42,623 bases of DNA from Cuniculiplasma sp052315315 (GTDB lineage Archaea; Thermoplasmatota; Thermoplasmata; Thermoplasmatales; Thermoplasmataceae), in assembly GCA_052315315.1 (NCBI GenBank), contig JBLSDE010000013.1:1-42623 (forward strand), in the 5' to 3' direction. This document shows, one piece after another, positions 26,836 through 35,123 of this stretch; within the stretch, counting starts at the first letter, position 1; each line of letters starts with the position of its first letter. The notes under the pieces were generated by a model. It made no database searches. It saw nothing but the letters and a program-made list of their open reading frames with translations, and was not told the origin of the DNA. A program made the translations under genes and the position numbers.

Positions 26836-27572
26836 CAATTTCCCTCACTGTAAAACATTATACCAAGTGTCTTGTCATCAGAGGAAACATTTCTGAATCT
26901 CTGGCTTTCAAGCATATCCTTAATATCGGCTGACATCTCCTCAGGTGATATATTTTCCTCTGTAAAGGAGGCCATAGTTTCAAAGAAATCCCTGAAAGGG
27001 TAAAATTTCGAATTTTTCTTTTCCATAATCGCATTCTGTATTCCGTCTGTGAAGGCGAATAACATATCATAATTTCTGAAGGTTCCAGTTCTTAAAAATT
27101 TCATATAGGAAGATGAGGTCAAAAAGACGGTTTCATTTGCATATTCGGTCACCAATGGTTCAGACAGAGTATAAAAATTATCTCCCCTCCTTCCCACAAC
27201 TCCCCCATCGCCGATCTGGGCAATCCTTATCCTGTTTCCGTAGGATATAAGAACTATAAGCGTTGTGGCATAATCCCTGAATTCATATCCATCAAGTATT
27301 GCATAATGGGCTATGCTGTTTCTGGCATAGTTTACCATATTAATCAGGTTTACCCTCTCTGGAAATCTCCTTTCCCTTAGATATTCCATCACGGATCTTA
27401 CTGCAACCCTGGAACCTGCGCCACCTCTCACCGCGCTGCCGGCGCCATCCCCAAGCGCCATAATGGCGCAATTATCAGTACTCATAAAGGATATGTAATC
27501 CTGGCATTCTGTATTGGAAGCAATATGGGAAGGTCCCCGAACACTTGATCCTGCAAGAATAAATTTTTTCAT
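26835..27572 (-). CDS. PP2C-type protein phosphatase (TerY-P triad)
   Basis: Metal-dependent Ser/Thr phosphatase of 245 residues. Motifs in order: SHIASNTECQDY (Asp25), the metal-binding LGDGAGSA (Asp42), ATTLIV (102-107), IGDGGVVG (Asp122), FAFTDGIQN (Asp176) and SSDDKTLGI (Asp232/233). All metal ligands expected for PP2C are kept. It is the short single-domain form with no sensor or membrane part. The ATG overlaps the vWA stop by four bases and the stop overlaps the kinase start, so kinase and phosphatase are produced together. Its likely target is the kinase or a shared substrate (inference). Confidence 0.92.
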   Translation of the reverse strand: MKKFILAGSSVRGPSHIASNTECQDYISFMSTDNCAIMALGDGAGSAVRGGAGSRVAVRSVMEYLRERRFPERVNLINMVNYARNSIAHYAILDGYEFRDYATTLIVLISYGNRIRIAQIGDGGVVGRRGDNFYTLSEPLVTEYANETVFLTSSSYMKFLRTGTFRNYDMLFAFTDGIQNAIMEKKNSKFYPFRDFFETMASFTEENISPEEMSADIKDMLESQRFRNVSSDDKTLGIMFYSEGN

Positions 27573-28282
27573 TTTGGAACTCTCTTTCCCCAGCTATCCG
27601 TTGGATCAAGTTTAATCTGTTCTGAAGTACTACTTCTCGATGTTGACGCGATGCTTTTACTTAACCAGTCAAACATTTCACTAAATTTTTGTTCCTCCAT
27701 CCTTATTGGTGGCTCCACAGATATTTCACCAAGCAGTTCCATGTCCGCATCATCTATTCCCACGGCGAAGAATAGAAACTTTCCATTTTTAACACCTTCG
27801 TGAACCTTATCCAATACAACCTTCCATTCCGTTTTCATCTGTTCATTCCCTTCTGGATGCATATCTGTTGGTGATCCATCAGTCATGAGCCAAATCCATG
27901 GCCTGAAATACTGAATTCCATTCTTACTGTATTCCAGTTTTCTCTCCTCTATTTTTGAAATCGCATAGAGGATGGCCTCACCCATTGAGGTCTTTCCCTT
28001 TGGTTCCATAATCAAGGCATTCTCGTCAACTATGTCAACCGTGGAGAATGGTAAAATCTGTTTAACATCATCATTGAAGGAAACCACAGAAATTTCAACT
28101 CTTTTTCTTGCAAGATCATCCTTTCTCAGGTCCTTCAAAAATTTTTTAAGCCCTTTCTTCAGCTCCATTGAAGGCTCTCCCTCCATAGACCCTGAATTAT
28201 CCAGCACCAGTACGACAGGGCATTTTGGTTCTGAAGGATATCTTAAAGGAATCGCTGAGGATTCCAGTTTTTTCCTGAACAT
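27569..28282 (-). CDS. von Willebrand factor A domain protein (TerY-like)
   Basis: Cytoplasmic vWA protein of 237 residues with a complete MIDAS metal site: DNSGS (Asp28, Ser30, Ser32), Thr98 in KGKTSMGEA and Asp135 in LMTDGSPTD. It has no signal or membrane segment. It is TerY/YegL-like in size and layout. It lies 60 nt after the ATPase gene and overlaps the PP2C gene by four bases. The 60-nt gap is AT-rich and may hold a weak promoter. Its expected role is as a scaffold or substrate adaptor for the ATPase, phosphatase and kinase; that is inference from related AAA+/vWA systems. Confidence 0.92.
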   Translation of the reverse strand: MFRKKLESSAIPLRYPSEPKCPVVLVLDNSGSMEGEPSMELKKGLKKFLKDLRKDDLARKRVEISVVSFNDDVKQILPFSTVDIVDENALIMEPKGKTSMGEAILYAISKIEERKLEYSKNGIQYFRPWIWLMTDGSPTDMHPEGNEQMKTEWKVVLDKVHEGVKNGKFLFFAVGIDDADMELLGEISVEPPIRMEEQKFSEMFDWLSKSIASTSRSSTSEQIKLDPTDSWGKRVPK

Positions 28283-28342
28283 GTTATGATAAATTTAAAA
28301 GTGTATAATAATGTTTTTAGATATTTTTGGCAAGAAAATTCA

Positions 28343-29818
28343 TCATCTATAGCCGTCTGCATATGGGAAAGAAGGTCCTCCATAATAACCAGACATTTTT
28401 TGTGAGGCTGTTGCTTCGCTGGATATGGCATTACCCATATTCCCATACACCTTTGCAATTTTTTCTTCGACTGGCATATATATTTTCAGGGCCTCTATTA
28501 CATCTTCCTTTTCTATTAATTTGTGTTCCATGGAAACTGCAATATCTCCGGCTGCCCTTACAAGGCCTCCAAGTTCCCTCAGCCTTAAAGTAAGTGCGTT
28601 CTCCTTTCCATCCACAATCATAGCCCTTCTCTTTCCCTCCTCTATGATCAGGGAAGCTCCCTCAACCGTCATATGAGGTATCTTTCCATCGCTGTTAATT
28701 TCCTGAGATATGAACTGCAAATACCTGTAGGCATTTTTATCATTATAGGGCATGGTCACCTCCATTAAGACTTCATATCCGTTACCTGATATCCTTGATC
28801 TAAGTGGGCTCAATATCTGAGGAAGGTCCTGTATATTGCATGCAGCTACGAGAATAAAATCGGTTGGCACATTATCCACTCTAACACTGGCTCCTGCACT
28901 TTGAGGGTTTCTTCCTGTAATTGGGAACTTCTTTTCCTGCATTGCCGTTAGTATTGATCTCTGAAGATCACCCAGATGTGTAATTTCGTCAATAAACAAT
29001 ACACCTTCGTGGGCTTCGTGAACTGCACCTGCAATAACCCTTTCATAGGGGCTGGTTCCGAGCTGCGGGTGACCACCATAGGGATCGTGCCTTACATCTC
29101 CAAGGAGTTCTGTTTCACTTGCACCTGTAGCTAGAATAAATGTATTCCTGTTTATGGGCACAATTACCTTGCTTGGGCTTTTCCGATCCATTTTCCTCTT
29201 TCTTTCAAGTGTACGTTCATCAAGCACTCTTATGAATTCATTGGCTCTTTCGTACTCAATTACCTCTTCCTTTTCCCCAACTTTTCTGGTTGTAGTTACT
29301 CTTTCAGAGTTATTCTGAACGCCAAGTGCCTGTCCAAGTACGTTAAACATATCGCCAAAGGGTCCCTGGTTTACATTTTGAACCTTGGATTGCCCACATC
29401 TTGGACATGTTGTTTCAGTATAATTGGAAATAAATCCGCATCGTGTGCATCTATAGCCAAGACGTTCTGACACATCTGGTGGTACTTCTTCAGGGCTCAC
29501 AAGATACCCTTCCGCTGCGTTCATGTCTTCTTCCTCTTGTTCCACCTGAGCTCTGCTCTTTATTTCCACAAAAGGTCTCTCAGGGTATCGTGGATTATGT
29601 ATTACTCTGACTTCGTGCTCAGGCTTTTGAATTAGGAAGGACATAGCCTGTGCAATCATGGATTTTCCAACTCCGGGTGGTCCAACCAAAAGAAGATTCC
29701 TTCTCTGTTTGGCTGCAACCATAGCTATTCTCACAGCCTCATCCTGACCTATGACCCTCTCAAGAGGATCAGAAGGTATTTTTACGTCCATTGTGGTTCT
29801 TATATTTTCAAATTTCAA
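28343..29818 (-). CDS. LonB-like AAA+ ATPase without protease domain, with inserted zinc ribbon
   Basis: AAA+ ATPase of 491 residues: Walker A GPPGVGKS (46-53), a zinc ribbon in the following insertion (Cys124, Cys127, Cys138, Cys141), Walker B VLFIDE (273-278), sensor-1 Asn near 328, arginine-finger region near 340 and sensor-2 Arg near 412. The segment TELLGDVRHDPYGG with LGTSPYERVIAGAVHEAHEG is characteristic of archaeal LonB, but the Ser-Lys protease domain is absent and the protein ends in a Gly/Tyr-rich tail. Where LonB has membrane helices, this protein has the zinc ribbon, so it should be soluble. The TTG at 29818 follows GAGGCG and the dnaG stop by three bases; an ATG at 29791 is an alternative. 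It probably remodels a target with the downstream vWA protein. Confidence 0.88.
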   Translation of the reverse strand: MKFENIRTTMDVKIPSDPLERVIGQDEAVRIAMVAAKQRRNLLLVGPPGVGKSMIAQAMSFLIQKPEHEVRVIHNPRYPERPFVEIKSRAQVEQEEEDMNAAEGYLVSPEEVPPDVSERLGYRCTRCGFISNYTETTCPRCGQSKVQNVNQGPFGDMFNVLGQALGVQNNSERVTTTRKVGEKEEVIEYERANEFIRVLDERTLERKRKMDRKSPSKVIVPINRNTFILATGASETELLGDVRHDPYGGHPQLGTSPYERVIAGAVHEAHEGVLFIDEITHLGDLQRSILTAMQEKKFPITGRNPQSAGASVRVDNVPTDFILVAACNIQDLPQILSPLRSRISGNGYEVLMEVTMPYNDKNAYRYLQFISQEINSDGKIPHMTVEGASLIIEEGKRRAMIVDGKENALTLRLRELGGLVRAAGDIAVSMEHKLIEKEDVIEALKIYMPVEEKIAKVYGNMGNAISSEATASQKMSGYYGGPSFPYADGYR

Positions 29819-29821
29819 TTC

Positions 29822-31237
29822 TTACGCCTCTTCAAGTGGTACTACTTTCATGTCCTCTGGTTTTTTAGTAATATTTCCCTTCCTTATCCCGTATATCACT
29901 CTTGCCCCTTTTTTGTGACATATATCAACGAGTCTCTGGGAAATTACTCCACCTGTAAGGACATAGGAAATCTTATCCATATTTTCGATCTTCTCAGGTG
30001 CATCAGCAAGAGGAAATGACCCTGCTATTTTGCCGCTATCATCAAAAATCTCCGTTTCTTTTGAGTTAAGCAGATAGTTCAGTTTTCTTCTTACGCTGTC
30101 TGGATCGTCCAATGTGAACTCCTTCTTATTACTTTCCTGCTCACCTTTCGCCTCATTTTTTACTGGTTCTTCAGTTTCTCTCCTTGAATGGTCATCCTTT
30201 GTCTCTTCTTGGTGAATTTCCCTTTGTTGGGGTTTCTGGTGTTCCTTTCTTTCCACCTGCTCTTCCCTTGGATGAATCTGTTCTCTCTGATGTTCATGGT
30301 GTTCCCTTTTATCGTGGTTTTCGTGACTCTCATCCCTGGAGGTTTCTACTTTTTCCTTCTCATTGGATTTATCAGTTCTTTCCTGATAGTTTTTGAGGTC
30401 TTCATTCATTCCTTTCATTGCCAGATACTGCTCAGTTGGTGTCTTGTATCTCAGTGCCTTAACTATCTGTTTGTATGTCAGTTCTTCAACTTCAGTGCCT
30501 GGAGGAGCCCTTGCCACAAAGTCAACTTCCGCCACCTGGAGCATCTCTTTGAGTATGAGGTCTCCACCCCTGTCACCATCAAGGAACACCGTTGTTGTTC
30601 TTTCCTTTGATAGTTTCTGAACCGTTTTTGGAATATTGGTACCCTGTACTGCTATTGTATTTTTTATGCCATATTTCAGAAGGTTAAGAACATCATTTCT
30701 ACCCTCTACAACTATAACTGCATCAGAATCTTTTATTGCAGGACCTGCAGGAAGTTTATCTTCACCGTAGGATATAATCTCTCCACGTTCAACTTCCTCT
30801 CTTACCGATGCAATTATGCTTTCGCTAACTGTCTTGCCGGATTCTGACATCTTTTTGTAAAGTTGCTCTGCCCTCTCTATTACCTTCTTTCTCTTTTCCT
30901 GTCTCACATCTTCGACTTCTTCTACGTCAACCTTGGCCTTGCATGGTCCAATCCTGTCTATTGTCTCCAGAGACGCTGCAAGAATAGAGGACTCTACCTG
31001 GTCTAGACCTGATGGAATAAGTACAGTACCTTCCGTCCTGCCCTTCTTGCTATCTATCTCGACCTCTATTCTTCCTATCTTTCCACTCTTTTGAAGGTCT
31101 CTCAGATCGAGTTCCTCTCCAAGGAGACCCTCAGTTTGACCAAAAATTGCACCAACAACATCTGGCTTTTCAACCACCCCATCTGCAATGATTTTTACCT
31201 TTATCAAATACTTCGTGATATTTGGATCTACATTCAT
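29822..31237 (-). CDS. dnaG: Archaeal DnaG primase-like protein
   Basis: Archaeal DnaG homologue of 471 residues, linked in archaea to the exosome as well as to primer synthesis. The N-terminal archaeal domain covers about 1-165. The TOPRIM domain has Glu178 in VVEGRNDV and Asp220/Asp222 in FLDGDRGGD. A long charged linker (about 283-372), rich in His, Glu, Lys, Arg and Gln, separates it from the C-terminal domain (about 373-471), which starts FTLDDPDSVRRKLNYLL. A strong Shine-Dalgarno (GAGGTGA) precedes the ATG. The ATPase gene starts three bases after the stop, so the primase and the signalling cassette may share a message. Confidence 0.94.
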   Translation of the reverse strand: MNVDPNITKYLIKVKIIADGVVEKPDVVGAIFGQTEGLLGEELDLRDLQKSGKIGRIEVEIDSKKGRTEGTVLIPSGLDQVESSILAASLETIDRIGPCKAKVDVEEVEDVRQEKRKKVIERAEQLYKKMSESGKTVSESIIASVREEVERGEIISYGEDKLPAGPAIKDSDAVIVVEGRNDVLNLLKYGIKNTIAVQGTNIPKTVQKLSKERTTTVFLDGDRGGDLILKEMLQVAEVDFVARAPPGTEVEELTYKQIVKALRYKTPTEQYLAMKGMNEDLKNYQERTDKSNEKEKVETSRDESHENHDKREHHEHQREQIHPREEQVERKEHQKPQQREIHQEETKDDHSRRETEEPVKNEAKGEQESNKKEFTLDDPDSVRRKLNYLLNSKETEIFDDSGKIAGSFPLADAPEKIENMDKISYVLTGGVISQRLVDICHKKGARVIYGIRKGNITKKPEDMKVVPLEEA

Positions 31238-31242
31238 TCATT

Positions 31243-31249
31243 TCACCTC
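31243..31249 (-). promoter_or_regulatory. Strong Shine-Dalgarno of dnaG
   Basis: On the minus strand GAGGTGA lies five bases before the dnaG ATG (31237). This perfect ribosome binding site implies a leadered message, unlike most first genes in the window, which look leaderless. Confidence 0.7.
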
Positions 31250-32137
31250 TTGTTATTATGGGTCGAATTTTCATATCATTCCATCTAACCCATTTTCCAA
31301 GCATCATATATTAATTGCTTGTTTGTATTTAACTTTTTGAAAATTTTCTAATATATTTTGCATTTTGTCTTATAATTGGGTACTGAACGGATGAAAAATT
31401 ATGCATTAATCCATATTCCACTGTCTTATGGTTTTTAAATTTCTTTTAAAAGGTCAGCACAACAAACAGTTTTGGGAATTACAAAGAAATAATTGATCAT
31501 AAAGCAATCAATTTTAAAAAATAAACAGCTTGCCTTCATAAAAAATCCTGCAGAAATGAAGGGCAATGAAATATAGCTGTCCAAGGATTCTTAAAGATAT
31601 TCCATATTGCACATTCATTCAGAGAAGAGTTATCATATCCTGGGTTTTGGCGCTTAACTTTATGTGTTCAGTATTATTTCAGAAATCTGAGCCAGACTGA
31701 GGCTCGTGAACATTGGATATGAATTGATATTATTTGTTTATTGAAAAGGAAAAATAAACCATCAATACCATCTGATAATGGCGAAAAAAAGTCCCAGGGG
31801 ACCGATAAGATCATTTCTATTACTGTTGCCAATGGAAAAAAACAACATCACCATTACTTTCATTCCCTTTGGCATCATTTTTTTCATCTTTATTGTAAAA
31901 AGACAAAGATTTTATGCTCCTACTCAGGCGTGTTTAACCCACCTTGAAGGCCTTAAATCAGATACTAAAATAATTTCCATCGCCAGGGGTTGCACAGGTT
32001 AGCAATTACATTTAGAGAAGATGATGAAATTATTCTAAAAATACCTAAACTTTTGCCATCTACCTAGATGCATATTGAAAATGCAGGTTTCATGGAAAAA
32101 TAATAAATGGTTGTTGAATATATCAGTTTGCTTAATT
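31250..32137. other. Long AT-rich intergenic region between divergent dnaG and endonuclease IV-like genes
   Basis: About 890 bases without a convincing gene. The dnaG promoter should lie at its left end; an AT-rich ATATATTAAT element is near 31305. A small hairpin (GAGCC/GGCTC, loop 7) lies at 31689-31705. A short frame at 31778-32002 could encode a 74-residue protein with one hydrophobic segment and has an AAAATAAA element 24 nt before its ATG, but nothing else supports it. I see no tRNA or other structured RNA. Confidence 0.5.
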
Positions 32138-33157
32138 ATGATAAGGTATGGTATAGCTGGTATTCCCCTTACCGGTAAGGGGAGAACTTTTATAGATTCT
32201 GTGGAGGAGGCTTACAAGCTTGGATTGAATGCTCTTGAAGTCCAGCTGCTGAGGGTCAATTTCCAGCAAAACCCAGGCCTTGAATATTCAGGTATGAGAC
32301 CAAGAGACAATGAAAATTCAATCATAATCGACGTTTTGAGGCCCAACGATGATGGTGATTATTCCAGCATCGGCACTGAAACTGTAATTCAAGACGAAGA
32401 TATAGTAAAGGAACTTTTCTGGAACATGGCTAAAAATTATGACGAACTTGAACTTGGGGGCGAACTTGCAAAGGAACTTGACATATTGCTTTCAATTCAC
32501 AGCCCCTATTACATGGACATGTTAAACGGAGGAGACATAGCGGAAAAGTCTATAGATCATCTGAAATGGGCATTGATAATAGGCAAATCCATGGGGGCAA
32601 AGAGGGCAATAAACCATACCGGTTTCTATGGCAAAACCAAAAAGGGAAGTCTAAAAGATGCAATGGAAGTATATCAGGTAATCAGCAGCGAAATGGGCCA
32701 TGAAAAGGGATTTCCTTATATTGGGGTAGAAACATCAGGCAAACCTGAAATATTTGGTACGGCCGAAGAGGTTATAGCGCTTGCAAAGAAGAACAGTAAT
32801 ATTGAACCCATATTGAATATGCCACACTATCACTCACTTACTGATGGGAGCCTTCTCAACACTAAAGATTTCGTAGAAATCACAGAAAAATTCAGAGAGT
32901 ATGCAAAGGGCGATCTCTATATCGAATTCTCCGGGGTAGAGCATGAAGGTAACGTGGAAACAAAACTAACTGCAATCAAGCATGGTGATCTCAAATTTGA
33001 AACATTTGCTGAGACTCTTCTCGATTATCAGGACGATATAACCATTATATCTTGTTCACCACTTCTTGAGCACGATGCCCAGTACATGGAAGCCATATTT
33101 GATCGAAATTTCATAAGGCGCCAGCAGAGGAAAAAAGAAAGAGGTAAGGAAAATTGA
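32138..33157 (+). CDS. Endonuclease IV-like (AP endonuclease 2 / TIM-barrel) protein
   Basis: TIM-barrel protein of 339 residues related to endonuclease IV and sugar isomerases. The metal-ligand pattern can be followed: His121 in SIHSPYY, His160 in INHTGFYG, Glu198 in VETSGKPEIFG, the His230/His232 segment MPHYHSLTDG, His269 in GVEHEG and Glu311 in SPLLEHD. This order resembles the tri-metal site of endonuclease IV, so an abasic-site or related nuclease is likely, but a divergent isomerase cannot be excluded. I chose the ATG at 32138 because MIRYGIAGIPL is the natural first strand of the barrel; an upstream ATG at 32075 would add 21 unlike residues. The stop overlaps the next gene (TTGA). Confidence 0.82.
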   Translation: MIRYGIAGIPLTGKGRTFIDSVEEAYKLGLNALEVQLLRVNFQQNPGLEYSGMRPRDNENSIIIDVLRPNDDGDYSSIGTETVIQDEDIVKELFWNMAKNYDELELGGELAKELDILLSIHSPYYMDMLNGGDIAEKSIDHLKWALIIGKSMGAKRAINHTGFYGKTKKGSLKDAMEVYQVISSEMGHEKGFPYIGVETSGKPEIFGTAEEVIALAKKNSNIEPILNMPHYHSLTDGSLLNTKDFVEITEKFREYAKGDLYIEFSGVEHEGNVETKLTAIKHGDLKFETFAETLLDYQDDITIISCSPLLEHDAQYMEAIFDRNFIRRQQRKKERGKEN

Positions 33158-33447
33158 GAAACTATCCTGTTAAGAAAGGTTTTAAGACAGATACTGAGAC
33201 AATCTCTTCGAAGATTGAAAAATACAATAAGAGCATGGAAATAAACGGAAACACAATTGTATTTTCACTTCCGGGAATTCCAAAGGTTAAGATTGAGTGC
33301 GGAAGGAAAACGCTGGATGTTGAGACAGAAACGGATCTTTCCTATAGCGATCCTGCAAGTTCACTAAAGACTTATAATAACCTGATAACAGAATTGACGG
33401 GATTTGATGCCAAGGAGAGAAAAAAACGAATGTCTAAGGTCGATTGA
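33154..33447 (+). CDS. Unknown 97-residue protein coupled to the endonuclease IV-like gene
   Basis: A small basic soluble protein that I cannot assign. It has alternating strand-like stretches (GNTIVFSLPGIPKVKIEC) and a Lys/Arg-rich end. It starts with a TTG that overlaps the preceding stop (TTGA), so its translation is coupled to the nuclease-like gene. The basic charge would allow nucleic-acid binding, but that is only a guess. Confidence 0.72.
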   Translation: MRNYPVKKGFKTDTETISSKIEKYNKSMEINGNTIVFSLPGIPKVKIECGRKTLDVETETDLSYSDPASSLKTYNNLITELTGFDAKERKKRMSKVD

Positions 33448-33773
33448 TCACAGAGGTCTAAAAATAATCTGGTTAAAGTAAGCAAAAGGCTATTAATTTC
33501 AAATTTTCATTTTTATTATTATTTGTTATGATCCTGATGAAGTTATAGTTTAGAGGAAAATTTATTCATTATTTATGAATTAATATTTGGTTGGGAATTT
33601 CTTCCTGAATTCTTTCCCATACAGTTCAATTTCATTTTACTATTAATGTTTCGGTATGGAGTTTAAAAGTAATTTCAAAGAACATATTTATAGGGAAAAA
33701 TTTAACCGCGATTCCCTTTTTATTTTATAATCTTTAAGGAATGAAACTATACGTGTCCTTTTTTTACTTAGAT
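33448..33773. other. AT-rich intergenic region
   Basis: No gene is visible between the small unknown gene and the SDR gene. A short inverted repeat AGGGAA...TTCCCT lies near 33693-33717. The right end leads into the TATA box of the SDR operon. Confidence 0.5.
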
Positions 33774-33785
33774 GCAAAATTTAAG
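33774..33785 (+). promoter_or_regulatory. TATA box of the SDR-queD-queC operon
   Basis: GCAAAATTTAAG is centred about 28 nt upstream of the ATG at 33808, consistent with a leaderless message for the SDR gene, with queD and queC read downstream. Confidence 0.45.
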
Positions 33786-33807
33786 GCTTTGTAAGGCATG
33801 ATGATGT

Positions 33808-34650
33808 ATGCTAAGTGGTTCACCTTTTAAGGGGAAATTCTATCTGATAACAGGAGGAGGAAGTGGCCTGGGGCTTGAAATATCAAAAACACTGTCTTCC
33901 TACGGTGCTGGAACATATATTTTAGGGAGAGACGAAGAAAAGCTTGCAAAGGCCAAAAATCAAATAGAGGAATATGGGAATGAGTGCAACTATTTTTCTG
34001 TGGACATTCGGGATTATGAAGCAGTAAGGAAAATTGTAGATGATATTTTTTCATCATACGGAATTGACGGACTCATTAACAATGCTGCTGGGAATTTTAT
34101 CTCGAGGACAGAAGACCTTTCAATGAACGCATTTCTTTCAGTGATAAACATCGTATTGAATGGTTCCATAAATATCACTTTGGAAGCAGCCAAAAAATGG
34201 ATAGAAAACAAAAGAAAGGGCACTGTTCTCAGTATATTGACAACATACGCAGAAACAGGTTCAGGTTTTGTGATACCATCCGCCGCAGCAAAAGGAGGAC
34301 TAAGTGCCTTTACAAAAAGCATTGCAGTTGAATGGGGGCCAAAGGGAATAAGGGCCAATGGGATTGCTCCTGGGCCATTTAAAACAGAAGGAGCATGGAA
34401 AAATCTGATACCTGATCAGTCATTCGAGGATTACCTTATTAATAAGAACCCAATGAAAAGGCTGGGAAATACCAAAGAAATATCAGAATTGGCAGCATTC
34501 CTGCTCAGTGATTATTCATCTTTTATAAACGGTGAGGTAATAAGGATTGACGGTGGGGAATTTTTGAGAGGTGCAGGTCAGTTCAATGATCTGTCCATGC
34601 TTTCAGAGGACCAGTGGGAAAAAATTAGATCGAGGAGGAACAAAAAATGA
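33808..34650 (+). CDS. 2,4-dienoyl-CoA reductase-like short-chain dehydrogenase
   Basis: NADPH-dependent SDR of 280 residues. Rossmann motif TGGGSGLG (15-22) is followed by Arg41 in GRDEEKL, which favours NADPH. NNAAGNFIS (91-99), TTYAETGSGF (Tyr147) and PSAAAKGG (Lys162) match the DECR1/FadH2-type 2,4-dienoyl-CoA reductases closely, as does the tail LAAFLLSDYSSFINGEVIRIDGGE. These enzymes reduce dienoyl-CoA during breakdown of unsaturated fatty acids. An archaeal cell has few such lipids, so the natural substrate is open. The stop overlaps queD (ATGA). Confidence 0.9.
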   Translation: MLSGSPFKGKFYLITGGGSGLGLEISKTLSSYGAGTYILGRDEEKLAKAKNQIEEYGNECNYFSVDIRDYEAVRKIVDDIFSSYGIDGLINNAAGNFISRTEDLSMNAFLSVINIVLNGSINITLEAAKKWIENKRKGTVLSILTTYAETGSGFVIPSAAAKGGLSAFTKSIAVEWGPKGIRANGIAPGPFKTEGAWKNLIPDQSFEDYLINKNPMKRLGNTKEISELAAFLLSDYSSFINGEVIRIDGGEFLRGAGQFNDLSMLSEDQWEKIRSRRNKK

Positions 34651-35123
34651 TGAGTATATTTATTGACGGATGGGAGACAAATTTGAAATTTTCGGCTGCT
34701 CATTTTATACCAGAACACGCAAAATGCCGTAGACTTCACGGGCACGATTACGCAATCGATGTTAAACTATCAGGCGAATTGAAAAATGGAATGGTGGCAG
34801 ATTTTGTTCAGATAAAAAGGGAACTAAGGCAGATGCTGGAAGAAGTGGATCATAAACTTATACTTCCGGTTAATGGCGAAGGCATTGAGTATAAAGTTGA
34901 AGGATCGAATTATCATATCAAGTATGAAACCTTCGAAATGTCGGTTCCTGCCGAGTTTGTATACCTCTGTGACGTAATGCATAGTTCCAGCGAGGAACTT
35001 GCAAGATACATGACTGGTCTGTTAATCAAAAAAGTACAGCTGGGGGAGAACGTTAAAAAAATTGAGTTCTCAGTATATGAGGGGCCAGGGCAAAAGGCCA
35101 CATGGGAAGAGGATCTAAGATGA
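34647..35123 (+). CDS. queD: 6-carboxy-tetrahydropterin synthase family protein (QueD-like)
   Basis: PTPS-family enzyme of 158 residues. The zinc ligands are His19 in SAAHF and His31/His33 in the CRRLHGH motif, and Cys27 is the catalytic cysteine, spaced as in QueD (C-x3-HGH). LEEVDHKLI carries the second catalytic pair and SSSEELARYM matches the conserved PTxE-type helix. It should convert dihydroneopterin triphosphate to 6-carboxy-tetrahydropterin, an early step to preQ0. Overlaps with the SDR gene and with queC make a tightly coupled operon. QueE is not in the window. Confidence 0.9.
   Translation: MMSIFIDGWETNLKFSAAHFIPEHAKCRRLHGHDYAIDVKLSGELKNGMVADFVQIKRELRQMLEEVDHKLILPVNGEGIEYKVEGSNYHIKYETFEMSVPAEFVYLCDVMHSSSEELARYMTGLLIKKVQLGENVKKIEFSVYEGPGQKATWEEDLR

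Noticed and set aside
31689..31705. GAGCC/GGCTC hairpin with CTGA boxes, considered as a C/D-box RNA
   Set aside because: No C box (TGATGA) is placed correctly upstream and the stem is only five pairs.
31741..32002. Two overlapping short frames before the endonuclease IV-like gene
   Set aside because: They overlap each other in different frames, have poor starts and low-complexity Lys/His or hydrophobic runs, and no recognisable domain; mentioned only in the intergenic entry.
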